Part shown: positions 1 to 13,357 of the stretch, piece after piece
How positions within the stretch are numbered: position 1 is the stretch's first letter
Layout of the letters: every line of letters starts with the position of its first letter
NCBI GenBank assembly: GCA_020740775.1
Contig: JAHEWK010000007.1
Location: 2,790,001 to 2,854,000, forward strand
Direction: 5' to 3'
DNA: 64,000 nt
Source: Ilyonectria destructans
Taxonomy: Eukaryota > Ascomycota > Sordariomycetes > Hypocreales > Nectriaceae
The notes under the pieces: generated by a model
Databases searched by the model: none
Seen by the model: the letters and a program-made list of their open reading frames with translations, nothing else
Told to the model about the DNA's origin: nothing
Position numbers and translations under genes: made by a program

Positions 1-1906
1 CAGCGCAGAACGTTGCATGCCTCTTGCTGTATCTCGACTTCTGACAGAGCAAGGCCCAGGGCATCATGTATTGCGATTTGACAGGCTAGTTGGTGTTCTA
101 AATCACACTGGTCGAAAATGTTTAGTTTGCCGTTGACCTTGAGCTGGGTCATCCGAGACTCTGCGGCGTTCTTCATAGGGCGTAGTCGTGCCTGCTCGGC
201 AATCTCAACGGATGACATGATGATATCTCGCAACCAAGAGGGCGCCGTCAAGGCCGAAGATCGCACGAGAAATTCAGCGCCGAAAACGATAGAGCAGCTC
301 TCGTATTGGAGATCGTGGTCTGAAGGGAGCAAGCCGTGCGTATCGAAATAATTCTGCATGTAGTACTCCAGCTCTATCTTGATGAGTTCATAGGCGCTAG
401 TCGGTGTATAAGCTGGCCCTTGGGTTACAGAAAGGGGAAGAGGCGAGTTTCGTTCCTGGTGAATGAGATCTTGGGAGTGTGAGCTCAAGAGCCAATGATC
501 GTAGAACAATGGTAGAAAGAAAATAACTCACAAGGCGGTAGTGCATTATCCACCATTTCCATGACCTGTGCGTCAAATCCCCAGTTCCCTTCCCAAAATT
601 CCATTGTACTCCCACTCTTGAAGTGCTCGCCTAAATGGTCGACTCGGCGTGACCAGGTGTCCAAAAAGATGCCACAAAATCCGCAGCGAGACCGGATCTC
701 TTTGATTGCCACCTTCCACTGTTCCATGGGCCAGTGCGAGTAGCTAGCTGAGTGGACCAGCTTGAGATGCTGTCGAAGGTGGTCTTTGCGGTAGAATGTT
801 CGCTCTTCAAGAGGCCGTTCCAAACAGGTCCCGTAGTTGTGGGCATTCAAATGTGCTTGGTCTGGACTGATCTCGCCGCAGTAGACGCACACAACACCTT
901 TTTCTTGGTGCAGCGCTGTAGATCCGCTTGATGAACAGACCCATTCCTCGAGTGATAGGTGCAGCGACTTCTCATGGCGTTGCCAGTCATACTTGGTCTT
1001 GAATGTCTCGATACAAAAAGTGCAATGGTAGGTATGACAGGTTTGGCGCAAAGTCAGGCGCTTGCTCTTCTGTCGCCCCGCCGTCACGCGGCGTCTCCTT
1101 CGGGTAGGACCTCGTTTTCCAGAATCGAAAGATGTTGAAGTTTTCCAAGAGCGGCGAGAATTGGCAGAGGTGTCAGACCAAACTCCTTTGCTCGATTGCG
1201 ATGTAGCCTCGCTACCAGCAGATGAGGCATTGCCAGAAGATCTTCCAGAAGCTCGCGAAGCATTCTGCAATGAAGTTGTACTAGATGACGCAACCACGGC
1301 ACGGGAAATATCGGACGCCGTAGCAGCTTCATGTTCAGGGGGCGAGTTCTGCCATCGCTGGAGCGGATTCATGTCTTGGAACGGCACAGGCGTTGCGCGT
1401 CGTTGAGGTATTTCCATCTGTTCAGTCTGGGAACACGGCGGAGGTTCAGTCCAGCCTCGAGTGAGCGGTGATAATGGTCGCGATAGCTGGAACTTGGAGC
1501 GTCGCCTAGCGTTAGCGAACCAGCTGGTCACCTGCTGTCTGCTGAGGCCGGTTTGGTGTTTGAGAAGCTCTACAGCTTCGGAATTTGGATAGGGATGTCT
1601 CTCGTGGCTTGAGAACCAATTTCTTAGGATCCGTAGAGAACTGGAAGAGAACCGTGTCCCGATTTTGGGGGGTGTGCTCATCTGGTTTTGAGCTTCGCAA
1701 TTCGTTGTGTTCTCTTGGGGTTGGTCGGAAATGTGATCGGTGAGCGATTCTAAGCCTGATTCTCCCGAGTCTGTTGACTGCATGATGTCTGGCGTCAGGC
1801 TTTGAACGGAGGCCTCGCTTTGACCTTCCATCCAAACAGGCACGTCTTTATCACCGTAGCTCTCATTTTCATCGTGTGAATCATGAGTAGAACCGCAGGT
1901 TGACAT
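1..1906 (-). CDS. Homeobox and C2H2 zinc-finger transcription factor, 3' part off the window
   Basis: Probable nuclear DNA-binding regulator. Exon 1 runs 1906-532, the intron is 531-470 (GTGAGT to CCAAG, 62 bp, phase 1), and exon 2 runs from 469 past base 1 without a stop. The ATG at 1906 lies in a good context (CACAAGATG); the frame stays open upstream to a TTG at 1984, but no earlier ATG exists. A TALE/KN-like homeodomain lies at about residues 85-138, with HPYP followed by the recognition helix WFANARRR. C2H2-type fingers follow from about residue 290, with further Cys/His pairs (CVYCGE, CGFCGI). Exon 2 encodes an uncharacterised helical tail common in this fungal family. The family assignment is firm; target genes are unknown. 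Confidence 0.85.
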
Positions 1907-2535
1907 CTTGTGCCAAACCTTACCACGGGTTAATGGAAGTTGATCCGGGAATAAAGATTCAGCTAGGGACAGAGCTACTGTCAATTCTCACGGGATGACT
2001 TCTGTGTATGGTGTAAGATGTATGGTGTGATGTGTGTGGGCCATCAATCAGGCTGGTAACAACGCGCACCAGGGAGCGTCTTATATTTGAACCAGCTGAT
2101 TCCGACTGGTGGGGATTCTCTTCTACGGGTCCCTTGTCGACAAAAGGCGCGGACCGATCTCATGCTGACCTGGTTAGTCCTGAACTTCATTGGTGCGTTT
2201 TACGGGCTTCCCCACCCCCCAAACGCTTAAGCGATCCAGAACTGTTCCCAGACCGGATCCACTTTCAATATGTCTCCCATATTCTTTTGAGATGGTTGAT
2301 GTACGAGCAGATATCTATAAGAAGTCGTATCCTCCCTAGTAAAGTGTAGCTAAGAGACGCATAAGCACTAGATTCTAGGTGAGTCGTTGCAACTGGCAAC
2401 CTCTTGTCAGGCACTATCCTGATCAGCCGAGACCCAGGTGACCCAGTTAGTCCAGTTTTACGATGCCCAACAGACTCTTTAAGTTCGTCTAAAATGCCTT
2501 CCCATGGTAATACTAACTCGTGTTCTAGTTTCTTG
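1907..2535. other. Intergenic, 5' of the homeobox gene
   Basis: No convincing gene. This holds the promoter of the leftward homeobox gene and the 3' flank of the leftward Vps62-like gene. Short open frames here lack codon bias or recognisable motifs. Confidence 0.5.
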
Positions 2536-4065
2536 CTACCTTCCTTCTTCATCAGACGATGAGAATAAGTCGTCTTCCTCCCTTTGCCACTCGTCTAACT
2601 GTATATCCTCTGCCTGCACCCTTCTATAACCCCTTGACCTGTACCTCTTGAGGAAAATCTTAATCCCCAGTACTATCACCAACACAATACTCACGACAAC
2701 TCCGAGCGAAATCCAGGCTCTCCATCCTTTTACACAGCAAGGGTATAGTCGCATGTAAAGAGTCACAGCCCACTCCAACCAACCAATTTTCCGCCTTTGA
2801 TCCGGCATGAGTCCCTTTCGTACGAGGTGCTTATGTCGTGGGCCTGTCGGTCCAGACTGGAAGCGCCTGAGACCAAAGTACGGGATGACTTCCTGGCGTG
2901 GATCGGAGTCTGGGTACTGTCTATCACCCCAGAGCCCGGTAAAGTAGAAGAACGAGGTCAGGTTAAATGAGGGCGGTGAAGAAGAGGGCTGGTTGGGAGG
3001 CAGCAGGGTGGTCAACTTGGAAGTGGCAGGGTCGAAGCGATAAAAGTATGCTGAAAGCACAGGATCCCACTTTTGGCCTTCGTCGCAGTAGTCGATCAGA
3101 GCCAAGTTGTGGAGTTGGTCACTAAGAGGCTGAGTTAGTGTGGAGTTGAGTAGTGTCTGGGAAGATGGCATACCCTGCTGTTGGGTAGTTTGCATGAGAG
3201 CCGCGGGCGCTGTAAACAATAGGCTACAGAGAAGTTAGCAAACGAGTGCGAGTGGAAAGCGTAATGACGTACGCGTCCATCGGTCTTGTTGACGGTCGGA
3301 TCGTCCCAGTCGTAAGCCATTCCGTCTACGTGTTGACTGTAGTAAATGCCAACAGGCGTCCCATTGTGGAAACGAACCATGTTATGCTCCCTTTATGCGC
3401 GTTAGCCACGTGGAGTAATTGTGTGACCGACACTACTAACCAGTCTCCAACATGATCGCCAAAATTCATCCCTGCCTCTATCTTTTCATTGTCCACCAGA
3501 TGATTCAGCGGCTCCAGAACTTGGGTGACGTTGGGGCCTTCATTGTACGAGTAGAAGTAGAAATAAAACGCGTCGAGATCGAGCGGGCCCCTCTCAACCA
3601 CAATCACACACGAGGGCGTGGAGTTGTGGATCTTGCCCGCGGCGTCAGGCGCCTCGCCAAAGAGCCATGCTGGGTACGTGGTGGGATCGTCGTTGGAGGT
3701 GAGGGGGATGTGCGGCCCAAACTGGTTGACGATTTCCAAGTTGTCCAGGTCGAGCTCAGGGAGGTCCTGGATTGGCTTCCCATCTCGCATTGGCGTTGTA
3801 TGGCGGATGTGAGTTAGCAGGTCGCTGGGCTTGTACGGGTCTTGCGAATGCAGCCAGAGCATGGGCGCTAGAAGAGTTGGTCAGATGTCTGGTGGCCTCG
3901 CAGTCAGGTCATGATGTCGTCAACACGCGACATACCATGTCTTGCCACATAATCCGGACAGCTCAGATCCGCCTCGGCCCGGGCGCAGCACACGAGCAGG
4001 CCGAGCAGGACCAGGAGCCGCGGTATAACTGGTATAAGCGCCTGGGCAGACCAGTCCCTATCCAT
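2536..4065 (-). CDS. Vps62-like (DUF946) membrane-anchored protein
   Basis: Five exons, 436 aa: 4065-3936, 3867-3441, 3390-3273, 3223-3174, 3121-2536. All junctions keep phase and restore family motifs such as ARHAPMLWLHS, FGDHVGDWEHN and IVYSARGSHANY. The last intron (3173-3122) is only 52 bp and hides an out-of-frame stop. An N-terminal hydrophobic stretch (residues about 12-30) looks like a signal peptide when the ATG at 4065 is used; ATGs at 4131 and 4140 are in frame but would bury it. A C-terminal transmembrane helix (WISLGVVVSIVLVIVLG) is followed by a basic then acidic tail. Yeast VPS62 is linked to vacuolar protein sorting; a biochemical role is not known. Confidence 0.85.
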
Positions 4066-5328
4066 CTTCAAACCGGCCCAATTCCGTCGTAATCGGGAAC
4101 TATCCTGGGAGGAAACAAGTTGCGCAGCCATCTGCCACATGAATTTTATCGCCGCGCTGACGCTTAATCAGCACGGTTCCTCGGCATCCAGCCGGACCCG
4201 AGCTTCGATTGTGAGTGTCCGGTTTGGCTCCACAAACCTCCGGTGGCTCTTCGTCGCTGCAGGCTATCTCTTTGTAAGTCGACATACAAGGCTGCTGAAT
4301 ACCATCGACAGCAAGGACATTAATCCCGGTGATGAACGGGCGAAGAATTATTGCTGGCAAGATACGAGCAAGCTGACTTTTCATCAGTCGAACAAAGAGA
4401 TTGTCGGATTAACATTTATTGCGGTTTGGGGATCTTATCTTATCTTGGGATACGAGGTGAGCCTGGTGTGGAGTTCTGGACCATTTCTGACGTAAATTTT
4501 GTTTTTCTCCCTTCATATCAAGAGAAAGTTCCATTCTAAAGATGTACTTTTCCTAGCCATAGCAACAAGATAGCCTAGTCGATCTTGGGGCCGTATGCGA
4601 TATCTTCGGCCACCCCTGGAGGAGTCTCGGTCATTCGTGGACAATCTGGCTACCCTATACCCTCCTTATCTGGGGTTAGAATTTGAGAATGAAGAGGAAA
4701 TCATTGCTCAGATTGACCTTATAAATTTAATTCAATAATTCCTAATAAGATAAGTGAGTATTTCCTATTTTACTAAAAGTGATGTCTTCAGTAAATTCGA
4801 TTATTGACAATACGTCTACCACCTAAAAGCAGTGCTAATCTACATATCTAACAAAAATCATCTAAAATACGCCTCGAGCCGAGGGTGGCAATGAGTGACG
4901 GATGGTAATGATACAAACTGGAATATCGAATACATCTCGTAGACGTACGTCCAGGCTGCTTTATTCTCTTCGGCTGGTAGCTTACAGATCCTTCGGGGAG
5001 CTCTGTGATTGCCTATGGCTACGAGATGGCTTCGCTCTAATCGCATTCTCGGGTGGCTCGGGTCTCTTAACTGCCCGTCTCGATTCGACCCACAGAACTG
5101 TGACAGATCCGGCAAGCCTTACGATGAGACCCACTGGAATGATCTCCGAACATGGGTTGTGAGTCGTTGCTATTGGCCAAGTTGTCTTGTCGTATCAGCT
5201 CCACCACTCTCATAATTACGCGCCGTCCCTCCCTAGGCCGGATTCTTCGGATTCTCGTTCCCACCGTCTGATCTTGATACTGTTGACGTTGAACAAGGAG
5301 AACACGACGGCAGATTCCAGCTATAGCC
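4066..5328. other. Intergenic between Vps62-like gene and Zn2Cys6 regulator
   Basis: No supported gene. An AT-rich stretch lies at about 4680-4860. One CCGAGG element is at 4879-4884, about 445 bp upstream of the Zn2Cys6 start. The short open frames do not resemble known proteins. Confidence 0.5.
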
Positions 5329-6551
5329 ATGCATGCCGCCACCGGTAGCCATCGGAAGTGGCACACCAAGTCTCGAAAGGGATGCCACTCCTGCAAGACA
5401 AGAAAAATTAAGGTAAGCCATGTTGAGTCTAAGCCCGACGTCATCTGGCCGTGCCGTCTCTTCCACCCTTGCATCTATTTTGAATGGAAATATCAATCAA
5501 GAAATTTGACACCTGTTGACTAAAATTCCACGTAAAGTGCGACGAGCAACATCCCTCATGTCGGAACTGTCTCAAACGTGGCATTCAATGCGACTTCCTC
5601 CAGTCCGAGGACACGGCGACCCCGGTTTCAGTCCCAGCCAACCTCGACCTCGAACTCCTCCATCACTTCACGATATCGACCGCCTCGACTTTGTCCACAG
5701 AGACTCAAGTGCGCGATCTTTGGCGCGTGGTTGTACCCCAGATTGGTTTCTCCGTTCCGTACATCCTCAACGGCGTGCTTGCTCTTTCAGCCCTCCACAT
5801 GGCTCGCTACAACCCAGCACGGAGAGAAGTGCTTCTTTCTGAAGCGGGTCGATATCACGCTGCCTCGTTGGGAGAGGCTTTGCCGCTCATTCCTTGCGTG
5901 ACATCAGAGAACTGCACCCACCTCTTTTTATTCGGTGTCTTGACGCTTTTCTTCAACCTGACCAGTCCTAGAAAAGCAGACGACATTCTTCTTGTTGGTA
6001 ACAGAGTCGTGCCAGAGTGGCTTTATCTGCTGCGAGGAATTGGCACCGTGGTCGATGCAGACAGCGCAATCTTTTCATCGCCTGTGTCTCTCATCTTCAA
6101 GGCAATAAACCCGGGGGAACTTTGGCCTCCACAGCCGCCCGAAAAACAAGAATTTCTCGACGAACTAGAAACAAGCATTCGCATCAAGACATCAGACTCT
6201 GCAGAAAAGCAAAGTTCTTTGCTACAAGCAGTTCGAGCGTTGAGATGGAGTTACGATCTACTCTCCAGCAAAGACTCCAATGACCACACTCGACTAAGGA
6301 AACTTTACTCGTGGTTATTTGCCATTGAAGATGGCTACCTGAAACTATTGAAGCATGCCGACAGTGAAGCGTTGTGCGTGCTTGCATTCTTCTGCGTTTT
6401 GATGCGGGAATTTGAGAGGTATTGGTGGTTCGAAGGATGGGCTGTCCATATTCTTCGGCAGATTTATATTCTGCTGGACGATGAGTATAGACTTTGGATA
6501 CGATGGCCTATAGAAGAGATGGGCTGGGTACCTGAGACCGCGCCTAGGTAG
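5329..6551 (+). CDS. Zn2Cys6 transcription factor, short form
   Basis: Two exons, 365 aa: 5329-5412 and 5538-6551, with a 125 bp intron in phase 0. The junction rebuilds the binuclear zinc cluster: CHSCKTRKIK from exon 1 joins CDEQHPSCRNCLKRGIQC from exon 2, giving the six cysteines at about residues 19-45. The rest resembles the C-terminal helical region of small fungal regulators related to the Upc2-type group, with LNGVLALSALHMAR as a recognisable block. It probably binds CGG-containing sites in the nucleus. Nothing in the sequence fixes its targets; the P450 to Rieske oxygenase region downstream is one candidate. Confidence 0.88.
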
Positions 6552-8423
6552 TTATACCTGGCACAATATGAGAAAAGTCCGGATCGTATCTCGCGGACCC
6601 CGAGAATCTGAATGCAGCCATTGCTCTCCTCTCATGACCAACCAGGCCAATTTGATCAGATCTTGCGCGTTTCTTTTGCCTGGTACCCATGCTATATTTC
6701 CCTGGAGCCGCCCTTGTCTGCCATGAAGCTGATATTAGCTTCCTCTGAAAATATACATCTTAACACCTCGTTATTCCTGGGGGCTGACGTCACAGCTCCC
6801 GAATGTGCATTTTGGAAGGGTCAGAATACAATGGGGTAGGACGATCGTTTTGCATAATTCCCATTAGCCGTGGGATCTCTGTTTGAAACCTTCAAGTGAC
6901 GAGGGGCCACGTAGTCTACGTCATCGATCTTAGGCTCGCATCGTCCTGCGATCTGTTCTCTTGTACCGAGACGAACGAACGAACTTGAAGGTAAGCTTTC
7001 TTCATCGTGATCTGGAAACTGTTGTGCATGTGACTGTTGCCATGAAGCGAAGGGCTGATTGTGACGAGCCTTCTATTATGTGGCCAGAATGGCGGCCCAG
7101 AACGTCGTTAGTAGCAGTAAGAAGCTGGACATCAACGCTCTCTACATAAAAGTTCGGAGTACTAGTGGTATGCTTGACGCGACTTTTTACTTGAGGCTAT
7201 GATGATGAATAAGCTTATTTAGCTTGTGCTCAGGTAATGAGAGTCAGACTGTCGGTCCTAGCCGTCATGCCGCCCTCCGAGCTGTGGCGCGTGCCGGCAT
7301 GGAGATTAACCCCATAGCACTCGTGACTTCCAGTCCCCTAGAATATACCAACATAACGGCATGTCTCCGGAGCTGACGTCACTGAACGATTGGTACTGTT
7401 GGTTTGTACTGTGCATGTGATTTTCAGCCATCTGCTTAGCCGTGGCATTGCGGAGGTACAACACCACTTTGTACTTGTACCTATTCAACGCTGGACTGCC
7501 CTCAAGTCTAGGGAATTAATTGGGGCGCCACATGGGATTACTGAAACTTAGTGGGAGATCTAGAATCTTCAAAGTTATTGACCCATGTAATAATGGAATC
7601 ATACTAGTGAATCCATTTGGACGAGCTTGTTGCTGCTGTAGTCGATAAATCTGGAGACGCTGCGCCACTGCCATTAAGCTTATGGCTTAAACAACATCCA
7701 AAGTTCTTTCAATTTACGTAACAGTAAGCTTTGCATACGTTTGTGGATCAAGATGTGGCAAGACTGAGGTCATCCTCTTGGCGCTGTCTACGGCCTGGCC
7801 TCCAAATCCACCTCTTGCGCAGACACCTGGCTCTGAATACCGTAGAACTCAGTAAATCTCGAAAATTTAGCGTCAATGGAGGGATACTTATAAATAGCTG
7901 CTGGAGTAAATTCCATGCCGTTTCAACTCACTTTGACGCTCGCTAAGCCGCTCGAATTACCCAAGTTTGTTGGATACACAGAGGCTGAAGTACAACTTCT
8001 GCAGCTGACCCGGCGGCTGACGTGGCGCAATCTGCGACGGTGAAAAATCTCCTATCAGATTCCAATACCGGTCGATCACCGGAGACATAAAACTGCTAAG
8101 CCCCTTGCTATTTGCATGTCGGCGGACCACCGCGACTAATCTCATCGGGTTATTCGCGCCACTGGATCCCAGCCTCAACACAATGACGACAAGTAGTTAC
8201 ACAGGAGGTGAACAGATGCTACGCAACAAATTCTTACTGTGACTGTGTTATATGCTATTTCTGGAACTAAGTAGGGCTGTAGTGGAATATAAGAGCAGCT
8301 GCCTATCCCACTACGGTGTGTTGGAAGAAGTATCTCAGCAGCAGCAAGTAACACCACCTTTGATATCAACAGCTTTTCATACCCGTCGTACGACATCCTC
8401 GTGTTCTTCTTGGATTAGTCGTT
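6552..8423. other. Long intergenic region
   Basis: About 1.9 kb in which I see no gene, repeat or transposon. The end near the M13 peptidase holds a TATAAG element at about 8288, roughly 135 bp before that start codon. Confidence 0.5.
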
Positions 8424-10629
8424 ATGGCGCCGTATTCCACCTATGGCGCTAGGTCCACCGACCTTTGCATGACTCCAACATGTATCCGCCTTGCTGCGGA
8501 AGTCCTTTCGAACCTGGATCCGAACTATACCGAAATTGACCCTTGCAAGGATTTCGATCAACGCAAGTCCACTTCCAAACTTTTGTAAATATGTTGGCAA
8601 TTCTAACCCAAACGCAGTGGTGTGTGGCAATTGGGCTGCTCACAACGAGATCCCGGCGGGCGATAATTCCTTTAATTCCCTCACCGCTGCAGCTGAGCAG
8701 ACCTACACCTCCTTGAAGCGCATTCTGGAGGGTCCATATCCTTCTGGTTCGACAGCTGGCTGGATCACGGTCGCTCTGACCGAGGATCAAGCCAAGGCCG
8801 ACAAGAAAATCTTTGCCAAAATGCAAAACGCTTACGCCGCCTGCATGAACTACGAAACCCTCGAGGAGGAAGGACTCAAGTACCTGACTGCGTTTGTGAA
8901 GCTGGTTGTGGATACTTTCCCTGCCACTGCTGAGTCAAACAAGACATCTCGGGGGAACTACGATCACGCTGCTGCAATGGGCAAGACCTTGACGATCTTC
9001 GAGAAACTGGGACTTGAGACTACGCAAAAGATCACTCCAAGCCAGGGTTTTGTGAACCCAGAAGATATCATTCTCCAGATTGATGCACCATCGGATATCT
9101 ATTTCCCCCCCACGGATGATACCCTAGAATACCTGGAACTCGCTGCTACCCTTATATCCGCTGTACACCCTGCAAAGATCACAGTTAAGCACGCTACTGA
9201 CCTCATGATATCCGTGCTAGAGTGGCAGGGAAATCTGCAGAAGCTTTTGGCTGCCGCGCAGGAAGCAGACGCTTCTGACCCGGAGGCCCCACCAGGGACG
9301 AAATCCCTTGCTGAGATCCAGAAGCTGGCTCCGCAGCTGAACTACGCATATGTAGTTCAGCAGTTGGCCCCTGAGGGTTACTTGGCGGAGGTGGTGACTT
9401 TTCAGTTCAGCAGCTACTACAAGACCCTCTCCGAGATCATCTCCAAGACGCCACCCGAGGTCCTCCAGGCCTTTTTCATTTGGAAGTCGATATCTTCGCT
9501 CGCGCCATACATCGAATCTGAGCCAACGAATGCATACAACGACTTCATCATGAGACAGCGAGGTGGTGACCTAAAGACCCGTGCACCTCGATGGAAAACC
9601 TGCGTGCAGTCCGTCGCGGCGAAGGATGCCGGCATGACATGGATCCTGTCCCGCTTCTTCTTGGACAAGAACTATTCTCCCGAAGCCAGAGAACTTACAT
9701 CGGATGTTGTTGACACGCTGAAAGATGCTTTTATTGAGCGTGTGAAGACAAGAGACTGGGCGACCGCCGAAGTCAAGAAAGCCGCCATCGAGAAGGTCAA
9801 GGCCATACTCAGCAAGGTTGTGTTGCCGAGTGACCCGGACCTGATCGACCCCATGAATCTACAGGAGTACTATGCTGATGCTGAGATAACCCCCTCATAC
9901 GTCGCCAATGTGCAGGCTCTCACTATGGCAAATGTGGGCAAGAAGTGGGCGGCTCTCGGAGAGCCTTTCGATAGGGGACAGTTTCGGTTCAGCACACTCA
10001 TCGTCAACGCCGCCTATTTGTTTCAATCAAACGCAATAGAATTAGAGACCGGTATCCAGCAGTTCCCAATTTATGACGTCGCCTTTCCGTCGTACATGAT
10101 CTACGGAGGCATGGGCAGCATTGTGGGCCATGAGATAACGCACGGGTTCGATGACACCGGGCGGCTGTTCGACTTGAATGGAAACATGACAAAATGGTGG
10201 GACCAAAGCAGTATTGATGGCTTCCTCGAGAACGCCGAGTGCTTCGTTGAACAATACGGAAAGTTCACCATCACGGCGCCGAACGGAACGCAGGTCCCCG
10301 TGGACGGGAATAAGACGCTGGGCGAGAATATTGCGGATGCTGGAGGTGTAACGTCCAGCTTTGCAGCGTGGAAGAAGTGGGAGAGCAAGAAGGGCAAAGC
10401 GAAGAGCTTGCCAGGGCTTGAAATGTTCACTCACGAGCAGCTGTTTTTCCTCAAATGGGGACAGACGTGGTGCGAAAACACTACACCTGCCGCAGCGCTT
10501 GCGCACGTGCTGGGAACTGATGGACACAGCCCAAACAATGCGAGGATCAAGCTGACTTTGAGCAACTCGGCCGAGTTTAACAAGGCGTTCAACTGTCCCA
10601 AGAAGGATCCTGTTTGTGAGATTTGGTAA
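8424..10629 (+). CDS. M13 (neprilysin/endothelin-converting-enzyme type) zinc metallopeptidase
   Basis: Two exons, 716 aa: 8424-8562 and 8618-10629. The intron 8563-8617 is GC-AG (donor GCAAGT, branch CTAAC at 8602, acceptor GCAG); splicing restores CKDFDQLVCGNW, the family's N-terminal signature. A stop at 8361 in the same frame makes the ATG at 8424 the only start without another intron. Zinc-binding HEITH is at about residue 551 and the third ligand in GENIAD at about 616; the protein ends in the typical CxxW (CEIW). It should cleave small peptides. No signal peptide or membrane anchor is visible, unlike the animal enzymes, so its location is uncertain. Confidence 0.93.
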
Positions 10630-10853
10630 TAGATATTTGGCTACCCTGAAGTTTTCGGTGTTATAAGGAATTCATCGTGCCTTGAATAGCACTTATGGAC
10701 AAGGCACACTGTCATTTCCAATCATTGCTGGATATTTCTTGTAGTTTAGATGGAGCATGCTCTCCGCACACTGGAACGTACAAGAATAGAATGGCTAGAA
10801 AATAGAGTAACAAGCCGTGGACCATTTAAATTTCATCTTTGACCTCTTATTCT

Positions 10854-12592
10854 TTAGAACTGCTCTGGTGTAATCTCACTCTTAATGTTATACTGTTCCA
10901 GTTCTTTCTCAGCTCTGGTCGCTTCTTGCAGAATGAGTTGTTTAATCTGCTCAGAGCGAGGTACAAATTCCACCTTGAACGGGTTAGGGCGTGATGTGGA
11001 GGCGTCATTGAAATCAAAGACATCAAGTAACCTGTCATTGCCCTGATGTACATGGTTAGTTGGAGCTGAGAGACACTTTCGTTTCATATTCAGGAAAGTT
11101 CGGACTTACGTGATCATCCACCGAGCGCATGTTAAACGACCAGAGCAACTCAACAATCGTAAACCATATGCCCTGTTCAGCAAGGGGCTGTCCACTGCAT
11201 TGTCGACGTCCCCAGCCAAAAGTGTAGATGCCCCTCTTTGTCGGGAGTGGGCGACTCTCCTCCAAAAATCTCTCGGGCTTGAACTCGTCCGGATCTGGAT
11301 AGTCGCGTGGATGGCGATGTATAGCCCACAGGTTGCCGATCAACGCTGTCCCTTTGGGAATCAACATGCCCTTGTAGACGTCGTCTTGCGTGGGAGCGTG
11401 AGGCGGCCCGCCAAGGACGATGGCGGATCGCCAGCGAAATACTTCGGTCGCGAGAGCGCTGCAGTAGGGTAGTTTATTCTCCTCGCTCCAGCTCGGAAAG
11501 CGAATCTCGCCATCCAACACTCTGTCAATCTCTTCTTGGGCCTTCTTTTGGACATGTGGAAAGCGGCACATGGCAAAAAGGAAAACAATAGTGGATGTAG
11601 TTGTCGTATCAACACCCCCGCCAATGAGATTACCAGTCAAGCTAGCAATCTCCTTGTATGATAGACCGTGCGCTTCCTTGTCGTGCATTAGGCGTTTGGA
11701 GAAATTATCATTTTCAGCCTGAGCTCCTTCAACAGTTAGGGCGTAGAAGTACTTGAAGAGCTTCTGTCCTTCGTCCCATAGGAGAGTAGGCAGCGGGTAC
11801 ATCCACTTGGGCAATTTAACTACCCAAGGATATGCCTCAACAAGATGTTGGCCTGGAGAGGCGAAACTGGCACCGTTCTGCACAAAGGCGAGGGCCATCT
11901 TGGCAAGAGGATCGTTTGTTGACTGAATGCGGCGGCCCCATCCGATGATGGCTACGACGGAGACGGAATAGCGTTCAATGGCATCCACGAAATCGGCTTT
12001 GAGGAGCAGGTCTCGCGCGAGGATCCTAGACTCGTTTGCCTGGAACGTGCGATAACCTCGCACAGCTTGGCTGCCAACAGCTGCGTGCTGTTGGAAGCGG
12101 AGTGTCAGCAACCATCAGATGCCTTGTCAAAGATTCAGGACTAACCGAAATACGCCGGTGTACCCTCCACTTGTCTCCGTAAACCATGGTTGTTTGGTTG
12201 TTCTCCGTCTCATCCAGCATGTCGCCTACAAGGACCATATGCGGGCGCGACGAGTAGATATTGGCGCGTTTGTCCATCAAATCCGACGCGCTCCAACAGT
12301 CGTTTGCAATGACTGTTGGCACGTTACCGGTCCATATTGTAATCAACGGATTGTTGTATTGCTGTGACCATCGCTCAAACGTAATCCATGGTTTGGAGGC
12401 TGGTATTCGACCAACATTCCCCACGATTGGGTATGGAAAAGGGCCGGGTGGCATTTTTGACCTTAGATACAACACCTGAGCATAAGAAGCTACAATCCAA
12501 ATAAGTGCAACAATGGCCAAACTCGACCCAAGCAAGGCTGCCAGCCCAAAAGGCGTTAACCAAGCGCGTGGAACAAATTCTGTGAGTGCCAT
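10854..12592 (-). CDS. Cytochrome P450 monooxygenase
   Basis: Three exons, 537 aa: 12592-12146, 12087-11110, 11042-10854; both introns are phase 0. An N-terminal membrane anchor (about residues 14-37) is followed by the proline-rich hinge PPGPFPYPIVGN. The I-helix GGGVDTT is at about 305-311, ExxR (EVFR) at 364-367, and the heme loop FGWGRRQCSGQ at 439-449 with Cys446 as the iron ligand. This is a full-length microsomal class II enzyme of the family loosely annotated as O-methylsterigmatocystin oxidoreductase-like; the substrate cannot be read from sequence. A TATAAG element lies about 75 bp upstream, and four TCGGCCGA palindromes lie 190-830 bp upstream. Confidence 0.95.
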
Positions 12593-12663
12593 TGTCCAAT
12601 TATCATATCGTGTTTTTATTTATCTTTGACAACGAGTATCAGTCACTAATTCTCATCCGTGCT

Positions 12664-12670
12664 CTTATAT
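12664..12670 (-). promoter_or_regulatory. TATA-like element of the P450
   Basis: The minus strand reads TATAAG about 75 bp upstream of the P450 ATG, a usual distance for a fungal promoter. Confidence 0.4.
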
Positions 12671-12778
12671 TTAATGGTGAATAGTACCCAGTCATTAAAT
12701 GCGACAGATTCCGCATGCGGCGGATCATAATGGCGGGGAGTTGGCGGAGTCTCGGTATGATAAGGACAAGGAGATAAG

Positions 12779-12874
12779 TCGGCCGAGTATCCGAATGATA
12801 CTGGTACGAAGCAGTTTCTCCGCGTATTGTCTATATTATTGGCCTTAACCAAAGCTGTCGGACCCATCGGCCGA
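12779..12874. promoter_or_regulatory. Two TCGGCCGA palindromes upstream of the P450
   Basis: Perfect 8-bp palindromes at 12779-12786 and 12867-12874. The first continues as TCGGCCGA-N4-CCGAAT, a form repeated at 13358 (CCGGAT) and 16964 (CCGAAT). The pattern suggests a binding site for a dimeric regulator; this is inference. Confidence 0.45.
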
Positions 12875-13357
12875 GAGATATAGTAGGCTGTATTGAAAAC
12901 AGAAGTAAATACGAAACAGAGGACCAGACAATCAAAGAAAACGATGGTAAGTTCTATATCCAGAGCACTAACCATATGCCAGACACATATTTTATAGTAA
13001 AAGTTTGCTTGCCCAACGGTTACTGCCGTAATATCATCTAAAGGGCATTCGGAAGCTTTACTTTTAACCCTTATTCCAAGGTCATAGGGACCAGCTGGTT
13101 GCTTCAGCAATTCTTGTCAAGGGACATGGTTAGCATTGGACTAGGAGTTGGAGGTGGAGATAGTTTTTATCAATTGTACCGTTCAAAAGATCCACTCCTA
13201 TGTGGATTAATGATCTAAATTTAACAGGAGCTTTACTCGCTGAAGCTTTGCCCTGGCACCCTGGTAGATGTCGATCTAAAACCAGTACCTCTTGTACGGC
13301 GAGTAGAATAAATCATTCTAGGAGGACACAAGACCGTGTAAAGAAGTGACGGATAGG

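Noticed and set aside
12646..13110. 154-codon open frame on the minus strand upstream of the P450
   Set aside because: No family motif, hydrophobic and low-bias composition, overlaps the P450 promoter and the palindromic sites.
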